A stretch of DNA of 19,186 nucleotides from an uncultured Collinsella sp. Lineage in GTDB: Bacteria > Actinomycetota > Coriobacteriia > Coriobacteriales > Coriobacteriaceae. Shown here piece after piece: positions 6,793 through 15,254 of this stretch (position 1 is its first letter; each line of letters starts with the position of its first letter). The position numbers and the translations under genes were made by a program. The DNA lies in the NCBI GenBank assembly GCA_905211615.1, contig CAJMBB010000022.1:1-19186 (forward strand). Direction: 5' to 3'. The notes under the pieces are model-generated. The model was not told the DNA's origin and searched no databases. It was given only the letters and a program-made list of their open reading frames with translations.

Positions 6793-8199
6793 CTACTCTG
6801 TGGTGTCGTTGTCCTCGGCAAGTTGGGGGAACACGGCGTCCTCGGGCATGGTGACCTTCGTCAGCGAGGTGAGCTTTTTGCTCAGCGACGTGTCCGTCTT
6901 GACCAGGTCGCTGAGCGTCACGATCTTGTAGCCGTCGGCAATGAGGCCGTCGATAATCTGCGGCAGCGCCTCGAGCGTCTGCTCGGCGCATTCGTCTCTA
7001 TCAGTGAGCAGCACGATATTGCCCGGCGTCACCGAATCGAGCACCGTCGAGACCTGCGCGTCGGCACCGTTGAGTAGCCAGTCGCCCGAGTCAATATTCC
7101 ACGAGACCACGGCGGAGACCAGGTCCATCGCATCAATCCAGTTTTGCTCGTCAAAGGCAGCGTAGGGAGCACGCAGCAGCATCGTCTTCACGCCGGTCGC
7201 CGACTTAATCGCATCGGTACCTTTCGTGATCTGTTCGCGTACCGCCTCACGGTCCTGACCCTTGAGCGAATCGTCGCTGTAGCTGTTGGATCCGATCTCG
7301 CACCCGGCATCGACAATCGCCTTGGCCGTGGCAGGCGAGGCCTCGGCCGCATCGCCCGAAAGGAAGAACGTCGCGGTGACGCCCTTTTCCTTGAGCACCT
7401 GCAAGATCTGCTTGGTAGCGCCGCTCGGACCCTCGTCAAACGTCAGCGCCACGTACTTTTTGTTGCCCTTGGGCGCCACGCTGGCGCACGCAACAACGCA
7501 ATCGGTGGCGGGCACAACCTCGCCGCGGTCTTGCGTCTTGCCCGACTGCTCACCAACCCACACCTCGGAGCGGCCCTGGACACCCCACGTCTGCACATAC
7601 TCGATAGCGCCCGTACCCTCGACCTTGAGCTTGGGCTCGATAACCGTAGCCTGAACCTCGTGCTTCTCGTAGGTGTTACGGCCATCCTTGACCGTCACCT
7701 TCTCGCCGCCCTCAAGTTCGCGGCTATCCCATTTGCCCTGCTTCACGCGCTTGCCGTCGACCTTCACCGACAGCTTTTCGCCCCCATGGCGCTTGAGCAC
7801 GCTGTCATCGACGGCCAGCAGGTCGCCTGCGTCGTAGGTGTCAGTCAACTCCTGGTCGTCGATGAGATTCTGCAGCGTAGAGCCCACGCGCACCGCGGTC
7901 TTCTGGCCGTTGAGCTCCACGTCCACACTGCGGTTGACGTAGCCCACGACGGCAGCGATAAACAGCACGAGCGCACAGCCCACGGCAATGAGCGCATAGG
8001 GCAGGCGAGACGAACGACGGGGCGTACGGCTGTTGCCGATGCGAGCGCTGCGGTCGCTAAAGCCGCGGCTATGGTTGAGATACATCGCGCCGGGCTTACG
8101 GTGACGTTTGCGCTGACCGCTGGGCAGCTGCCCCAGGTCGCGGCGCGCCGTCGGACGCGCACCCGAACGCCCGTTTAAGTTGGATCCGTTTTGGCGCAT
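6793..8199 (-). CDS. Membrane-anchored NodB-like protein, probably inactive as a metal deacetylase
   Basis: A 468-residue protein with a basic cytosolic tail (1-65), one membrane helix (about 66-88), one or two DUF348-like ubiquitin-fold units (about 90-175, e.g. SVDVELNGQKTAVRVGSTLQ), a linker with G5-like character (about 180-235), and a polysaccharide-deacetylase (NodB, CE4) domain (about 248-435). NodB enzymes remove acetyl groups from peptidoglycan or chitin-like glycans using Asp and two His to hold a metal. Here motif 1 is TFDEGP (Asp255 kept, the second Asp is Glu256); motif 2, normally NHTxxH, is S304-N-S-Y-S-D309, so both His are gone; RAPY (343-346) and the WNIDSGDW block remain; and the motif 5 LLHD is LLTD (Thr399). 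The fold is clear but the metal site is rebuilt or lost, so a binding or sensing role at the cell wall is plausible. The start ATG at 8199 follows GGGGAGGG. Confidence 0.88.
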   Translation of the reverse strand: MRQNGSNLNGRSGARPTARRDLGQLPSGQRKRHRKPGAMYLNHSRGFSDRSARIGNSRTPRRSSRLPYALIAVGCALVLFIAAVVGYVNRSVDVELNGQKTAVRVGSTLQNLIDDQELTDTYDAGDLLAVDDSVLKRHGGEKLSVKVDGKRVKQGKWDSRELEGGEKVTVKDGRNTYEKHEVQATVIEPKLKVEGTGAIEYVQTWGVQGRSEVWVGEQSGKTQDRGEVVPATDCVVACASVAPKGNKKYVALTFDEGPSGATKQILQVLKEKGVTATFFLSGDAAEASPATAKAIVDAGCEIGSNSYSDDSLKGQDREAVREQITKGTDAIKSATGVKTMLLRAPYAAFDEQNWIDAMDLVSAVVSWNIDSGDWLLNGADAQVSTVLDSVTPGNIVLLTDRDECAEQTLEALPQIIDGLIADGYKIVTLSDLVKTDTSLSKKLTSLTKVTMPEDAVFPQLAEDNDTTE

Positions 8200-8220
8200 G
8201 TGCCCTCCCCCATAAACACA

Positions 8221-8250
8221 GCAAGCCGGAGCAACAGGTCTCCGGCTTGC
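8221..8250 (-). terminator. Hairpin between PRC-barrel gene and NodB-like gene
   Basis: Perfect 11-bp inverted repeat (8221-8231 and 8240-8250, arm GCAAGCCGGAG) with an 8-nt loop. On the minus strand it is followed by TGTGTTTATG, only a poor T tract. It is probably a terminator for the PRC-barrel gene, but it also sits directly in front of the RBS of the NodB-like gene, so it could be leaky or act as an attenuator. Confidence 0.65.
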
Positions 8251-8271
8251 CTCCCATCATTTGGTACGTCG

Positions 8272-9027
8272 CTATTTTGTAGCTTTTGACGAGCCTCCGC
8301 TCGCCTTTTGGTATTCGTCCTTAAAGGCCTTGAACATGCCGCGCGTCTTGCCGAGCTGCTTGCCCAGTGCGCGACTGCCCTTGTCCACGGCAACCGATCC
8401 CTTGTCGTCGAGCACCTTGGCGCCCTTTTTGACCTTGTCGCCCACCACGACGCTGGCCTCGGCGGCCTTGGCAGCCGCACCGCCCGAATACCCGAGCGAC
8501 TTGACCTCGTCCGAGACGACCATCGCGCCGTTCTCGTAGCCGCGCAGCATCGTCGGCGGCACCTGCGTGTCACCAACCAAAACACTCGAAGCGGCACCGG
8601 CAGTCACATAGAATGCCTGCACGATGCCCGAGCGTGGCTTGAACTCAACGTCCGAGCAATAGCCCACGACGTCGCCTGATTCCGTGCGCACGTCCATACC
8701 GACCCAGATGATGCAATCGTCCAGGTTGATGTCGAGACGCTTGGCCGCAGCGGCATCGTAGGTGCCCTTGACGTCGTCAACCGCGATGGCACCCTCGTAG
8801 ACACCAATGGCGTCGAGCGCTACGAATCGGTCGGGACGCTCGATCATGCCCGCGATATCGGACTGGCGGACCATAAAGCCGACCACGCGCGTACCGCCCG
8901 GGGTAAAGACCGGAAAGTGAATCTTTCCGAGCTTTTTAGGGCTGCGCGGCGTGCCGTCCTTTTTGGTGCGCTTGTCCTCGGTAGGCTTGCGATAGATCTT
9001 GGCGCCGACAAAATCCCCGGCGCGCAT
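8272..9027 (-). CDS. PRC-barrel domain protein
   Basis: A 251-residue soluble-looking protein with two PRC-barrel-like units. The first (about 1-85) opens RAGDFVGAKIY and contains a short basic insert (KPTEDKRTKKDGTPRSPKK). The second (about 98-150) contains GMDVRTESGDVVGYCSDVEF. The tail (about 180-251) is rich in Lys, Ala and Gly with low complexity and ends in Lys. PRC barrels occur in ribosome maturation (RimM), photosynthetic reaction centres and many uncharacterised bacterial proteins, so the fold does not fix a function. No membrane helix is seen. The start ATG at 9027 shares its A with the TAA stop of the YtxH-like gene (TAATG), so translation of the two is coupled and their products probably act together, perhaps in envelope stress or cell-surface organisation; that is inference. 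Confidence 0.85.
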   Translation of the reverse strand: MRAGDFVGAKIYRKPTEDKRTKKDGTPRSPKKLGKIHFPVFTPGGTRVVGFMVRQSDIAGMIERPDRFVALDAIGVYEGAIAVDDVKGTYDAAAAKRLDINLDDCIIWVGMDVRTESGDVVGYCSDVEFKPRSGIVQAFYVTAGAASSVLVGDTQVPPTMLRGYENGAMVVSDEVKSLGYSGGAAAKAAEASVVVGDKVKKGAKVLDDKGSVAVDKGSRALGKQLGKTRGMFKAFKDEYQKASGGSSKATK

Positions 9028-9422
9028 TATGCCTCGGTCGAGGGCTCCGCAGCCTCGGTATCAGCCTCGACGGCGTTCTCGACCACGACGTCGGCGGCAG
9101 GCGTCACGTTGCCGCCCGAAATGGCGTCGTTGAGCTGCTCGCGCAGCTGGTCCATGCGCTCGCGGGCCAGGTCGACCTTGGCGCGCAGGTCGTCGGTCTT
9201 GGCGTCGACCATCGGGCCAAAGTCATTCACCGCAGCACGGGCCTCCTCGGCGCTGCGCTCGTAGGTGTCGCGCATATTGTCCCAGGCGTCGTTGGCGATA
9301 TCGGCAGCCATGGCGCGGGTCTCGGCGCCCGAGCGCGGGGCCAGAGCAACGCCGACAATAGCGCCGGCAGCGGCACCAAAAAGTGCGCCGGAGACAAAGC
9401 TAAAAGTCTTACCCATGATCAT
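9027..9422 (-). CDS. YtxH-like membrane-associated protein
   Basis: About 131 residues from ATG 9422 (a second in-frame ATG at 9416 is equally possible; AGGAGAGG at 9424-9431 serves either). Upstream in-frame codons exist but lie beyond this RBS and the promoter. The N-terminus MGKTFSFVSGALFGAAAGA followed by VGVALAPRSGAETR is the glycine-rich hydrophobic segment typical of YtxH family proteins. A charged, probably coiled-coil stretch follows (about 35-90; SAEEARAAVNDF, DLARERMDQLREQL), and the tail is acidic. YtxH proteins are small general-stress proteins of unclear biochemical role. The gene is first in a two-gene unit with the PRC-barrel protein and has its own promoter with a perfect -10. 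Confidence 0.8.
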   Translation of the reverse strand: MIMGKTFSFVSGALFGAAAGAIVGVALAPRSGAETRAMAADIANDAWDNMRDTYERSAEEARAAVNDFGPMVDAKTDDLRAKVDLARERMDQLREQLNDAISGGNVTPAADVVVENAVEADTEAAEPSTEA

Positions 9423-9467
9423 TCCTCTCCTGCGGGCACGTCGGTGCCCACCGTTTGAATGCTGTCC

Positions 9468-9473
9468 ATTATA
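9468..9473 (-). promoter_or_regulatory. -10 element (TATAAT) for the YtxH/PRC-barrel operon
   Basis: A perfect TATAAT on the minus strand, about 46 bases upstream of the YtxH-like start. The -35 region (around 9490-9497) is not close to TTGACA, so strength is uncertain. Start of transcription is expected near 9461. Confidence 0.55.
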
Positions 9474-9552
9474 CCCGCAGCGCATCACTTGCCGCTCCGC
9501 TCATCTGCGTACGGCAAAGGCGCAGGTACGTGATGGTGATAAACGCGTAGGC

Positions 9553-10386
9553 CTACTCTTGGGGCATAGCCGGCATGGCCACCGTGGCACCCGGGTCCTC
9601 GCCGGCGCCGTCCACGAGCGGCAGGCCGCCCTCATGCGCAGGTCCTGCCGGAACCGTCGCAGCACCGCCAAAGACGGCAGCGGAGGCCTCGTGGTTCTCG
9701 GCAACCGCGCCCTCGGTATCAATCGCCACCTGGGGCTCGTCGTCAAAGTTGGGGACGCCCTGGGGCTCGGCGGGAACGGGCTCGGCGGTCGCATCGGCAA
9801 CGAGCTCGGCGTCGACCGGCACATCGCCCTCGTCAGCGCCCTCGTCCTCGGCAGCATCTTCGCCGTTCGCAGCGGCGACGGCCTCGCGAGGATCCTTGCC
9901 CTCGGCCTCGGCGCGCATGCCCAACACCAGGTTGCGCAGACCCGCGACCGTGCCTTCCACGTCGGGGGCAGGCTGGTCGGCGTGCAGGTACGCCCAGTCC
10001 ATCATAAAGGTGGCCGAAGACAGCGCACCGATGGCCAGCGCGTCGTCGGGGCACGAAAGCTCAACCTCAAAGACGCGCTCGTCGTGCTCGCTTACACGCG
10101 TGCGGCCGCACGAGATGCTGCCGGCAAGCCCGGTCTCGTTCATGAGCTCGACCGTCACATGCTCAAGCAGATGGCAAAGCTCGGTCTGGCCCATGCAGTC
10201 CTGGAACTCGCGACCGGAATCACCCAGGCACAGGTGCTTGGCAATCGCCGGCACCAGGTAATACACGCGCGCCGTGGCCTCGATATCCTCCGAGGTCATG
10301 AGCGGCATGCCGGGGTTCACCAGCACATGCGCGCAGATCTTGTCCTCGCTGACGGTGACCTTAAGGATGTTGAACAGGCCTGCCAT
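9553..10386 (-). CDS. Orphan cyanophycin-synthetase N-domain-like protein with acidic tail
   Basis: A 277-residue protein not assigned to a characterised family. Residues about 65-135 resemble the N-terminal domain of cyanophycin synthetase CphA. The stretch LLEHVTVELMNETG (73-86), then CGRTRVSEHDERVFEVEL (93-110) and an Ala-rich helix, matches the CphA pattern EHVALEL..G...GFGRTRE...VYNVV. In CphA this domain docks the growing peptide polymer. Here the ATP-grasp and Mur-ligase domains are absent, and instead a long acidic, Ala/Pro-rich disordered tail follows (about 155-277). No cphA or cyanophycinase is nearby. The start ATG at 10386 is preceded by GGGGAG and lies 24 nt after the CNNM/CorC stop, so the two are co-transcribed. 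Polymer binding or Mur-ligase-related peptide binding is speculation. Confidence 0.75.
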   Translation of the reverse strand: MAGLFNILKVTVSEDKICAHVLVNPGMPLMTSEDIEATARVYYLVPAIAKHLCLGDSGREFQDCMGQTELCHLLEHVTVELMNETGLAGSISCGRTRVSEHDERVFEVELSCPDDALAIGALSSATFMMDWAYLHADQPAPDVEGTVAGLRNLVLGMRAEAEGKDPREAVAAANGEDAAEDEGADEGDVPVDAELVADATAEPVPAEPQGVPNFDDEPQVAIDTEGAVAENHEASAAVFGGAATVPAGPAHEGGLPLVDGAGEDPGATVAMPAMPQE

Positions 10387-10410
10387 AACTCTCCCCTACT
10401 CTTCCTTGTC

Positions 10411-11784
<1,374 letters not shown>

Positions 11785-11892
11785 CGGGAGTTTCTCGAAC
11801 CTCCAAGATTCGGGACGTCGGACTAAAACGTTGGTGGCGGATACGGCAATTGCACTGGCGACCGAGCGGGGGCACGGGCGCTGGCGTGGTCG

Positions 11893-12576
11893 CTAGATTA
11901 CGAAGAGGATCACCGCCATGAACTGGAAGATGCTGCCGGCGAGCACCCACAGGTGAAACACGCTGTGCAGATAGCGCACGTTTTTGGCGATATAGAACGG
12001 CACGCCCGCGGTGTAGCACACGCCGCCGACGGCGAGCAGGGCAAGTGCCACGGGGTTGAGCAGCGCCACAAGTTCGGGCAGCTTAAAGACAACGAGCCAG
12101 CCCATCAGCAGGTAAACCAGGCCGCTTACCCAGTGCGGTTGACGCTCGCGCATAAAGCACTCGAGGGCGATGCCGATAATGGCGATGGCCCATACGGCAA
12201 AGAACAGCACAGCGCCGCCGTCGTTTGCGAGCGTGATGAGGCAAAACGGCGTATAGCTGCCGGCTATGAGCAGGTAGATGCAGCTGTGGTCGATGATGCG
12301 AAACACGCGCTTGGCGCGCGCGGGCTGAATCGCGTGGTAGAGCGTGGAGGCTAGATATTCGAGGATAATGCTGACACCATAGACAATTGCCGCGGCCATG
12401 TGGGCCGGGCCTCCGCCGCGCAGGGCAGCGAATACGATCAGGAGCACCAGACCCGCGATACCCAGCAGGCAGCCGACACCATGGGTGACGGAGTTCATGA
12501 TCTCCTCCCCCACTGTGTAGTGTGGAACGGCCGCGGTCTTGGGTCGCGGCTTAGAACTGTCGCTCGAATCGGACAT
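11893..12576 (-). CDS. Hemolysin III family (YqfA/PAQR) membrane protein
   Basis: A 227-residue seven-helix membrane protein of the hemolysin III/PAQR superfamily. Seen: EEIMNSVTHGVGCLLG near the N-terminus, ASTLYHA (the SxxxH motif) after helix 2, DHSCIYLLIAGSYTPF in helix 3, and YLHSVFHLWVLAG in the last helices. The Ser/His/Asp/His set that binds Zn2+ in PAQR receptors is therefore present. Bacterial members are of uncertain role (membrane homeostasis or lipid hydrolase activity has been proposed). I choose ATG 12576 with GGAGG 11 nt upstream; a TTG at 12594 would add six residues but would overlap that RBS. The gene is divergent from the alpha/beta hydrolase and upstream of CNNM/CorC on the same strand. 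Confidence 0.9.
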   Translation of the reverse strand: MSDSSDSSKPRPKTAAVPHYTVGEEIMNSVTHGVGCLLGIAGLVLLIVFAALRGGGPAHMAAAIVYGVSIILEYLASTLYHAIQPARAKRVFRIIDHSCIYLLIAGSYTPFCLITLANDGGAVLFFAVWAIAIIGIALECFMRERQPHWVSGLVYLLMGWLVVFKLPELVALLNPVALALLAVGGVCYTAGVPFYIAKNVRYLHSVFHLWVLAGSIFQFMAVILFVI

Positions 12577-12611
12577 GCCGGTTACATCCTCCAACGTAAA
12601 GAGTTCTCAAC

Positions 12612-12620
12612 ACTATATCA
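12612..12620 (-). promoter_or_regulatory. Extended -10 promoter of the hemolysin III gene
   Basis: The minus strand reads TGATATAGT, a TGn extended -10 with TATAGT. Transcription would begin near 12605, about 29 nt before the chosen ATG. No convincing -35 is present. Confidence 0.5.
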
Positions 12621-12682
12621 AAGCGTCTAGGTACGTGCGAAATTTGCACCATACGTGACCCTTTGTTTACCCATTCTTTGTC

Positions 12683-12743
12683 TGTTGACGCATCAACGGC
12701 GAACGTCCATAATGCGCTTGCATTAAATGTTGATGTATTAACA
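12683..12743 (+). promoter_or_regulatory. Promoter of the alpha/beta hydrolase gene with two operator-like palindromes
   Basis: The -35 TTGACG (12685-12690), a 17-bp spacer and the -10 CATAAT (12708-12713) form one of the best sigma-70-type promoters in the window. A 16-bp dyad TGTTGACGCATCAACG (12683-12698) covers the -35, and a related dyad TGTTGATGTATTAACA (12728-12743) lies just after the expected start (about 12720). Centres are 45 bp apart. This looks like a repressor binding pair; the regulator is unknown. Confidence 0.6.
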
Positions 12744-12762
12744 TCTTATAGGAAAGCTTCTT

Positions 12763-13728
12763 ATGTCTCAAAACGCACGTTCCCATCGAAAGCTCAAGAT
12801 AGCCGGCATCGTTGCACTGGTGGCTGTCGTTGCGCTGCTCGGATTTGCCGGCAACTTTCTGTTTGACTTCGCGCTGAATCCCCGCGCGCCATACACCATG
12901 AAGATGATGCAGGATGGCAAAGACGACAAAAAAGGTGAGCAGCCGGATGTCGAGGAAACCGAGGCGCGGGCGTGGTTTAAAGAGAATCGCGAGAGCAGCA
13001 ACCTCACCGCGGACGACGGGACTGAGCTCGCCGCTTGGTATTTTGCCGCGTCGGAGAGCACGCACGACTACGCCGTCTGCCTGCATGGATATACCAACGA
13101 GCCCATCGGTATGGCCCGATACGTCAAGCGATTCCACGACCGCGGCATGAACGTACTCGCACCCGCCGCCCGCGCCCACGAGCGCTCCGGCGGCGACTAT
13201 ATCGGCATGGGCTGGCCCGAGCGCCTCGACATCGTCGCATGGATCGAGCGAATCGTTCAGGCCGACCCCGAGGCGCGCATCCTGGTCTTTGGCGAGTCGA
13301 TGGGTGCGGCAACCGCCATGAACGTCGCGGGGGAATCTCTGCCCGCAAACGTGAAATGCATTATCGAGGACTGCGGTTATACGAGTGTTTGGGACGAGTT
13401 TTCTCTGCAGCTCAAGGACGTGTTCGGCCTGCCCAGCTTTCCCCTGCTCGATGTAGCAAACCTGGTATGCAACGTGCGCGCGGGCTACGACTTTCATAAG
13501 GCGAGCAGTGTGGAGCAACTCAAACACGCGACGGTTCCCATGCTGTTTATCCACGGCGACCAGGACACCTTTGTACCGTACAGCATGCTCGACCAAAACT
13601 ACGACGCGTGCGCCAGCAAGGTCAAGCAAAAGCTCACCATCCATGGCGCCACCCACGCCAAGAGTGCGCAGGTCGACCCCGAACTCTACTGGAACACGGT
13701 CGACAACTTCCTCGACGAGTATTATTAG
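12763..13728 (+). CDS. Membrane-anchored alpha/beta hydrolase (YqkD-like)
   Basis: A 321-residue serine hydrolase with an uncleaved-looking N-terminal membrane helix (about 11-33) and the catalytic domain outside the cell. Catalytic features seen: LHGYTN oxyanion region (107-112), nucleophile elbow GESMGAAT with Ser179, acid in HGDQDTFVP (probably Asp268) and THAKS with His298. Spacing fits a complete alpha/beta hydrolase fold. The family resembles B. subtilis YqkD and related extracytoplasmic esterases or peptidases; the substrate is not known. The start ATG at 12763 follows TATAGGAAAG with AGGA about 9 nt upstream. It is monocistronic: its own promoter with paired palindromes lies upstream and a strong bidirectional terminator downstream. 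Confidence 0.9.
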   Translation: MSQNARSHRKLKIAGIVALVAVVALLGFAGNFLFDFALNPRAPYTMKMMQDGKDDKKGEQPDVEETEARAWFKENRESSNLTADDGTELAAWYFAASESTHDYAVCLHGYTNEPIGMARYVKRFHDRGMNVLAPAARAHERSGGDYIGMGWPERLDIVAWIERIVQADPEARILVFGESMGAATAMNVAGESLPANVKCIIEDCGYTSVWDEFSLQLKDVFGLPSFPLLDVANLVCNVRAGYDFHKASSVEQLKHATVPMLFIHGDQDTFVPYSMLDQNYDACASKVKQKLTIHGATHAKSAQVDPELYWNTVDNFLDEYY

Positions 13729-13773
13729 GAAATAGGACGGTTTACTGGTCTATCTGACCCCCTAGCACTTCCA

Positions 13774-13812
13774 AAAAGCCGCCCGTGGGCACTGTGCTCA
13801 CGGGCGGCTTTT
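13774..13812. terminator. Bidirectional terminator between convergent genes
   Basis: Perfect 14-bp inverted repeat (13774-13787 and 13799-13812) with GC core GCCGCCCGTG and A4/T4 ends, 11-nt loop. T tracts occur on both strands, and it sits between the alpha/beta hydrolase (plus) and the DUF362 gene (minus), so it can stop both. Confidence 0.92.
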
Positions 13813-13859
13813 ACTAACGTTGTGCTACAAAGGCGCTTATTTTGTCCAATAGCTAGGCG

Positions 13860-15065
13860 CTACTTGACCTCGATGAGCTCATACTCGCTCGTGCCCAGGC
13901 CAATCTTCTCGGCGTGTGCGATGCACACGCGCCAGTCGGTGTCGGGATGCGTGATGCAGAAGGGATCCTTGGCCTGCTCGCCCTCCAGATGCTCGTGGTT
14001 GTGCTCCATCTTGGCCGCGCTATCGGTGAGCTCGGTGTTGGGCAGCGGCTCGGATGCCATGACGGCATCGGCGCAGGCCTGGTCGATGGCGACCGGGTCG
14101 AAGCTCGCAAACATGCCGATATCGTTGACGATAGGCGTGTCGTTTTCGGGATGGCAATCGCAATTGGGGCTGATGTCCATGGCAAGCGAGATGTGGAAGC
14201 TCGGGCGGCCGTCGACGACGGCCTTGGTGTACTCGGCGATCTTGCAGTTGAGCACGTCGGCCGCGGCGTCATAGCCGGGCTTGATGCAGTCCTGGTTGCA
14301 TGCCGCAATGCAGCGGCCGCAGCCCACGCAGCGATCGTGGTCGATGGTGGCCACGTGCACCGTGCGAGTAGCGCCGCTGGCAAGCTCGCGCTCGCGGGTG
14401 TCGTTGAACGAGACAGCGTCGTGCGCGCAGATCTTTTCGCAGGCATGGCAGCCAACGCAGTGCTCGGTCGCGACGTTCGGCTTGCCGGCGGCATGCTGCT
14501 CCATCTTGCCGGCACGGCTGCCGCCTCCCATACCCAGGTTCTTCATGGCGCCGCCAAAGCCGGCCTGCTCATGGCCCTTAAAGTGGGTGAGGCTAATCAC
14601 GATATCGGCATCCATGAGCGCCTGACCGATCTTAGCCTCGTGCACGTACTCTCCGCCCTCGACCGGGACGAGCGCCTCGTCGGTGCCTTTGAGGCCGTCG
14701 GCGATGATGATCTGGCAACCCGTGGCATACGGGGTAAAGCCGTTCTGGTAGGCGGTGTCGATGTGCTCGAGCGCGTTTTTGCGGCTACCGACATAGAGCG
14801 TATTGCAGTCGGTGAGGAAGGGCTTGCCGCCCAGCTCCTTCACGACGTCCGCGACGGCGCGGGCGTAGTTGGGGCGCAAAAAGCTCAGGTTGCCCAACTC
14901 GCCAAAGTGAATCTTGATGGCGACGAACTTGTTCTCAAAGTCGATCTGCTCGATACCGGCGCGACGGATGAGGCGCTTGAGTTTGTCGAGCTGGCTCTCG
15001 CGAGCATGCGTGCGCAGGTTGGTGAAGTACACCTTGGCGGGTGCTGCGGGTGCAGTTGCGGTCAT
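13860..15065 (-). CDS. DUF362 protein with two 4Fe-4S ferredoxin motifs
   Basis: A 401-residue cytosolic iron-sulfur protein. The DUF362 part (about 10-185 and again about 262-345) contains AIKIHFGELGNL, the FKGHEQAGFGGAMKNLGMGG block (162-181) and FDPVAIDQACAD. Between lies a bacterial 2[4Fe-4S] ferredoxin insert with C203-x2-C206-x2-C209-x3-C213 and C246-x2-C249-x2-C252-x3-C256. All eight ligands are present; the Pro usual after the fourth Cys of each motif is replaced (Ala, Asn). DUF362 ferredoxins are common in anaerobes and their reaction is not established; an electron-transfer role is inferred from the clusters. The start ATG at 15065 has GAGGGG 8 nt upstream. A possible promoter (-35 TTGACT at 15133-15138, -10 TACCAT at 15108-15113, 19-bp spacer) precedes it. 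The gene stands alone. Confidence 0.9.
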   Translation of the reverse strand: MTATAPAAPAKVYFTNLRTHARESQLDKLKRLIRRAGIEQIDFENKFVAIKIHFGELGNLSFLRPNYARAVADVVKELGGKPFLTDCNTLYVGSRKNALEHIDTAYQNGFTPYATGCQIIIADGLKGTDEALVPVEGGEYVHEAKIGQALMDADIVISLTHFKGHEQAGFGGAMKNLGMGGGSRAGKMEQHAAGKPNVATEHCVGCHACEKICAHDAVSFNDTRERELASGATRTVHVATIDHDRCVGCGRCIAACNQDCIKPGYDAAADVLNCKIAEYTKAVVDGRPSFHISLAMDISPNCDCHPENDTPIVNDIGMFASFDPVAIDQACADAVMASEPLPNTELTDSAAKMEHNHEHLEGEQAKDPFCITHPDTDWRVCIAHAEKIGLGTSEYELIEVK

Positions 15066-15152
15066 AGATATATCCCCTCGGTCTATATGGCGTTACAGAC
15101 ATAGAGGATGGTACCAGTTAAAGCAGAGTTAAAGTCAAGTACGGCACCTAGT

Positions 15153-15177
15153 CATTGGGGACGCTCTTAAACGACTA
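15153..15177. repeat. Dispersed 25-bp intergenic repeat, copy 2
   Basis: Second copy of the element at 6760-6784, same orientation, 23 of 25 bases identical. Here it lies in the shared upstream region of the divergent DUF362 and recQ genes, upstream of both promoters, whereas copy 1 follows the end of a gene. The differing context argues against a site belonging to one gene class. Confidence 0.6.
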
Positions 15178-15217
15178 GTCTGGGCGGCGGCCGTGTACTG
15201 CTGTTCGCGTGGCGGCG

Positions 15218-15223
15218 TATAAT
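15218..15223 (+). promoter_or_regulatory. -10 element of the recQ-gntR unit
   Basis: A perfect TATAAT, 31 bases upstream of the recQ ATG. The -35 position (about 15194-15200) holds no good TTGACA match. Transcription is expected to start near 15230. Confidence 0.5.
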
Positions 15224-15254
15224 CGGCGGCAGATGACTTGGACGTTAGGAAACC

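Noticed and set aside
9483..9535. Nested inverted repeats CATCAC/GTGATG and TTGCCG/CGGCAA
   Set aside because: Short arms, unequal spacing and no T tract; too weak to call a terminator or operator, though it lies after the CphA-N-like gene.
13914..15104. Plus-strand open frame of 396 codons
   Set aside because: Antisense to the DUF362 ferredoxin gene with its intact cysteine motifs; no RBS or domain.
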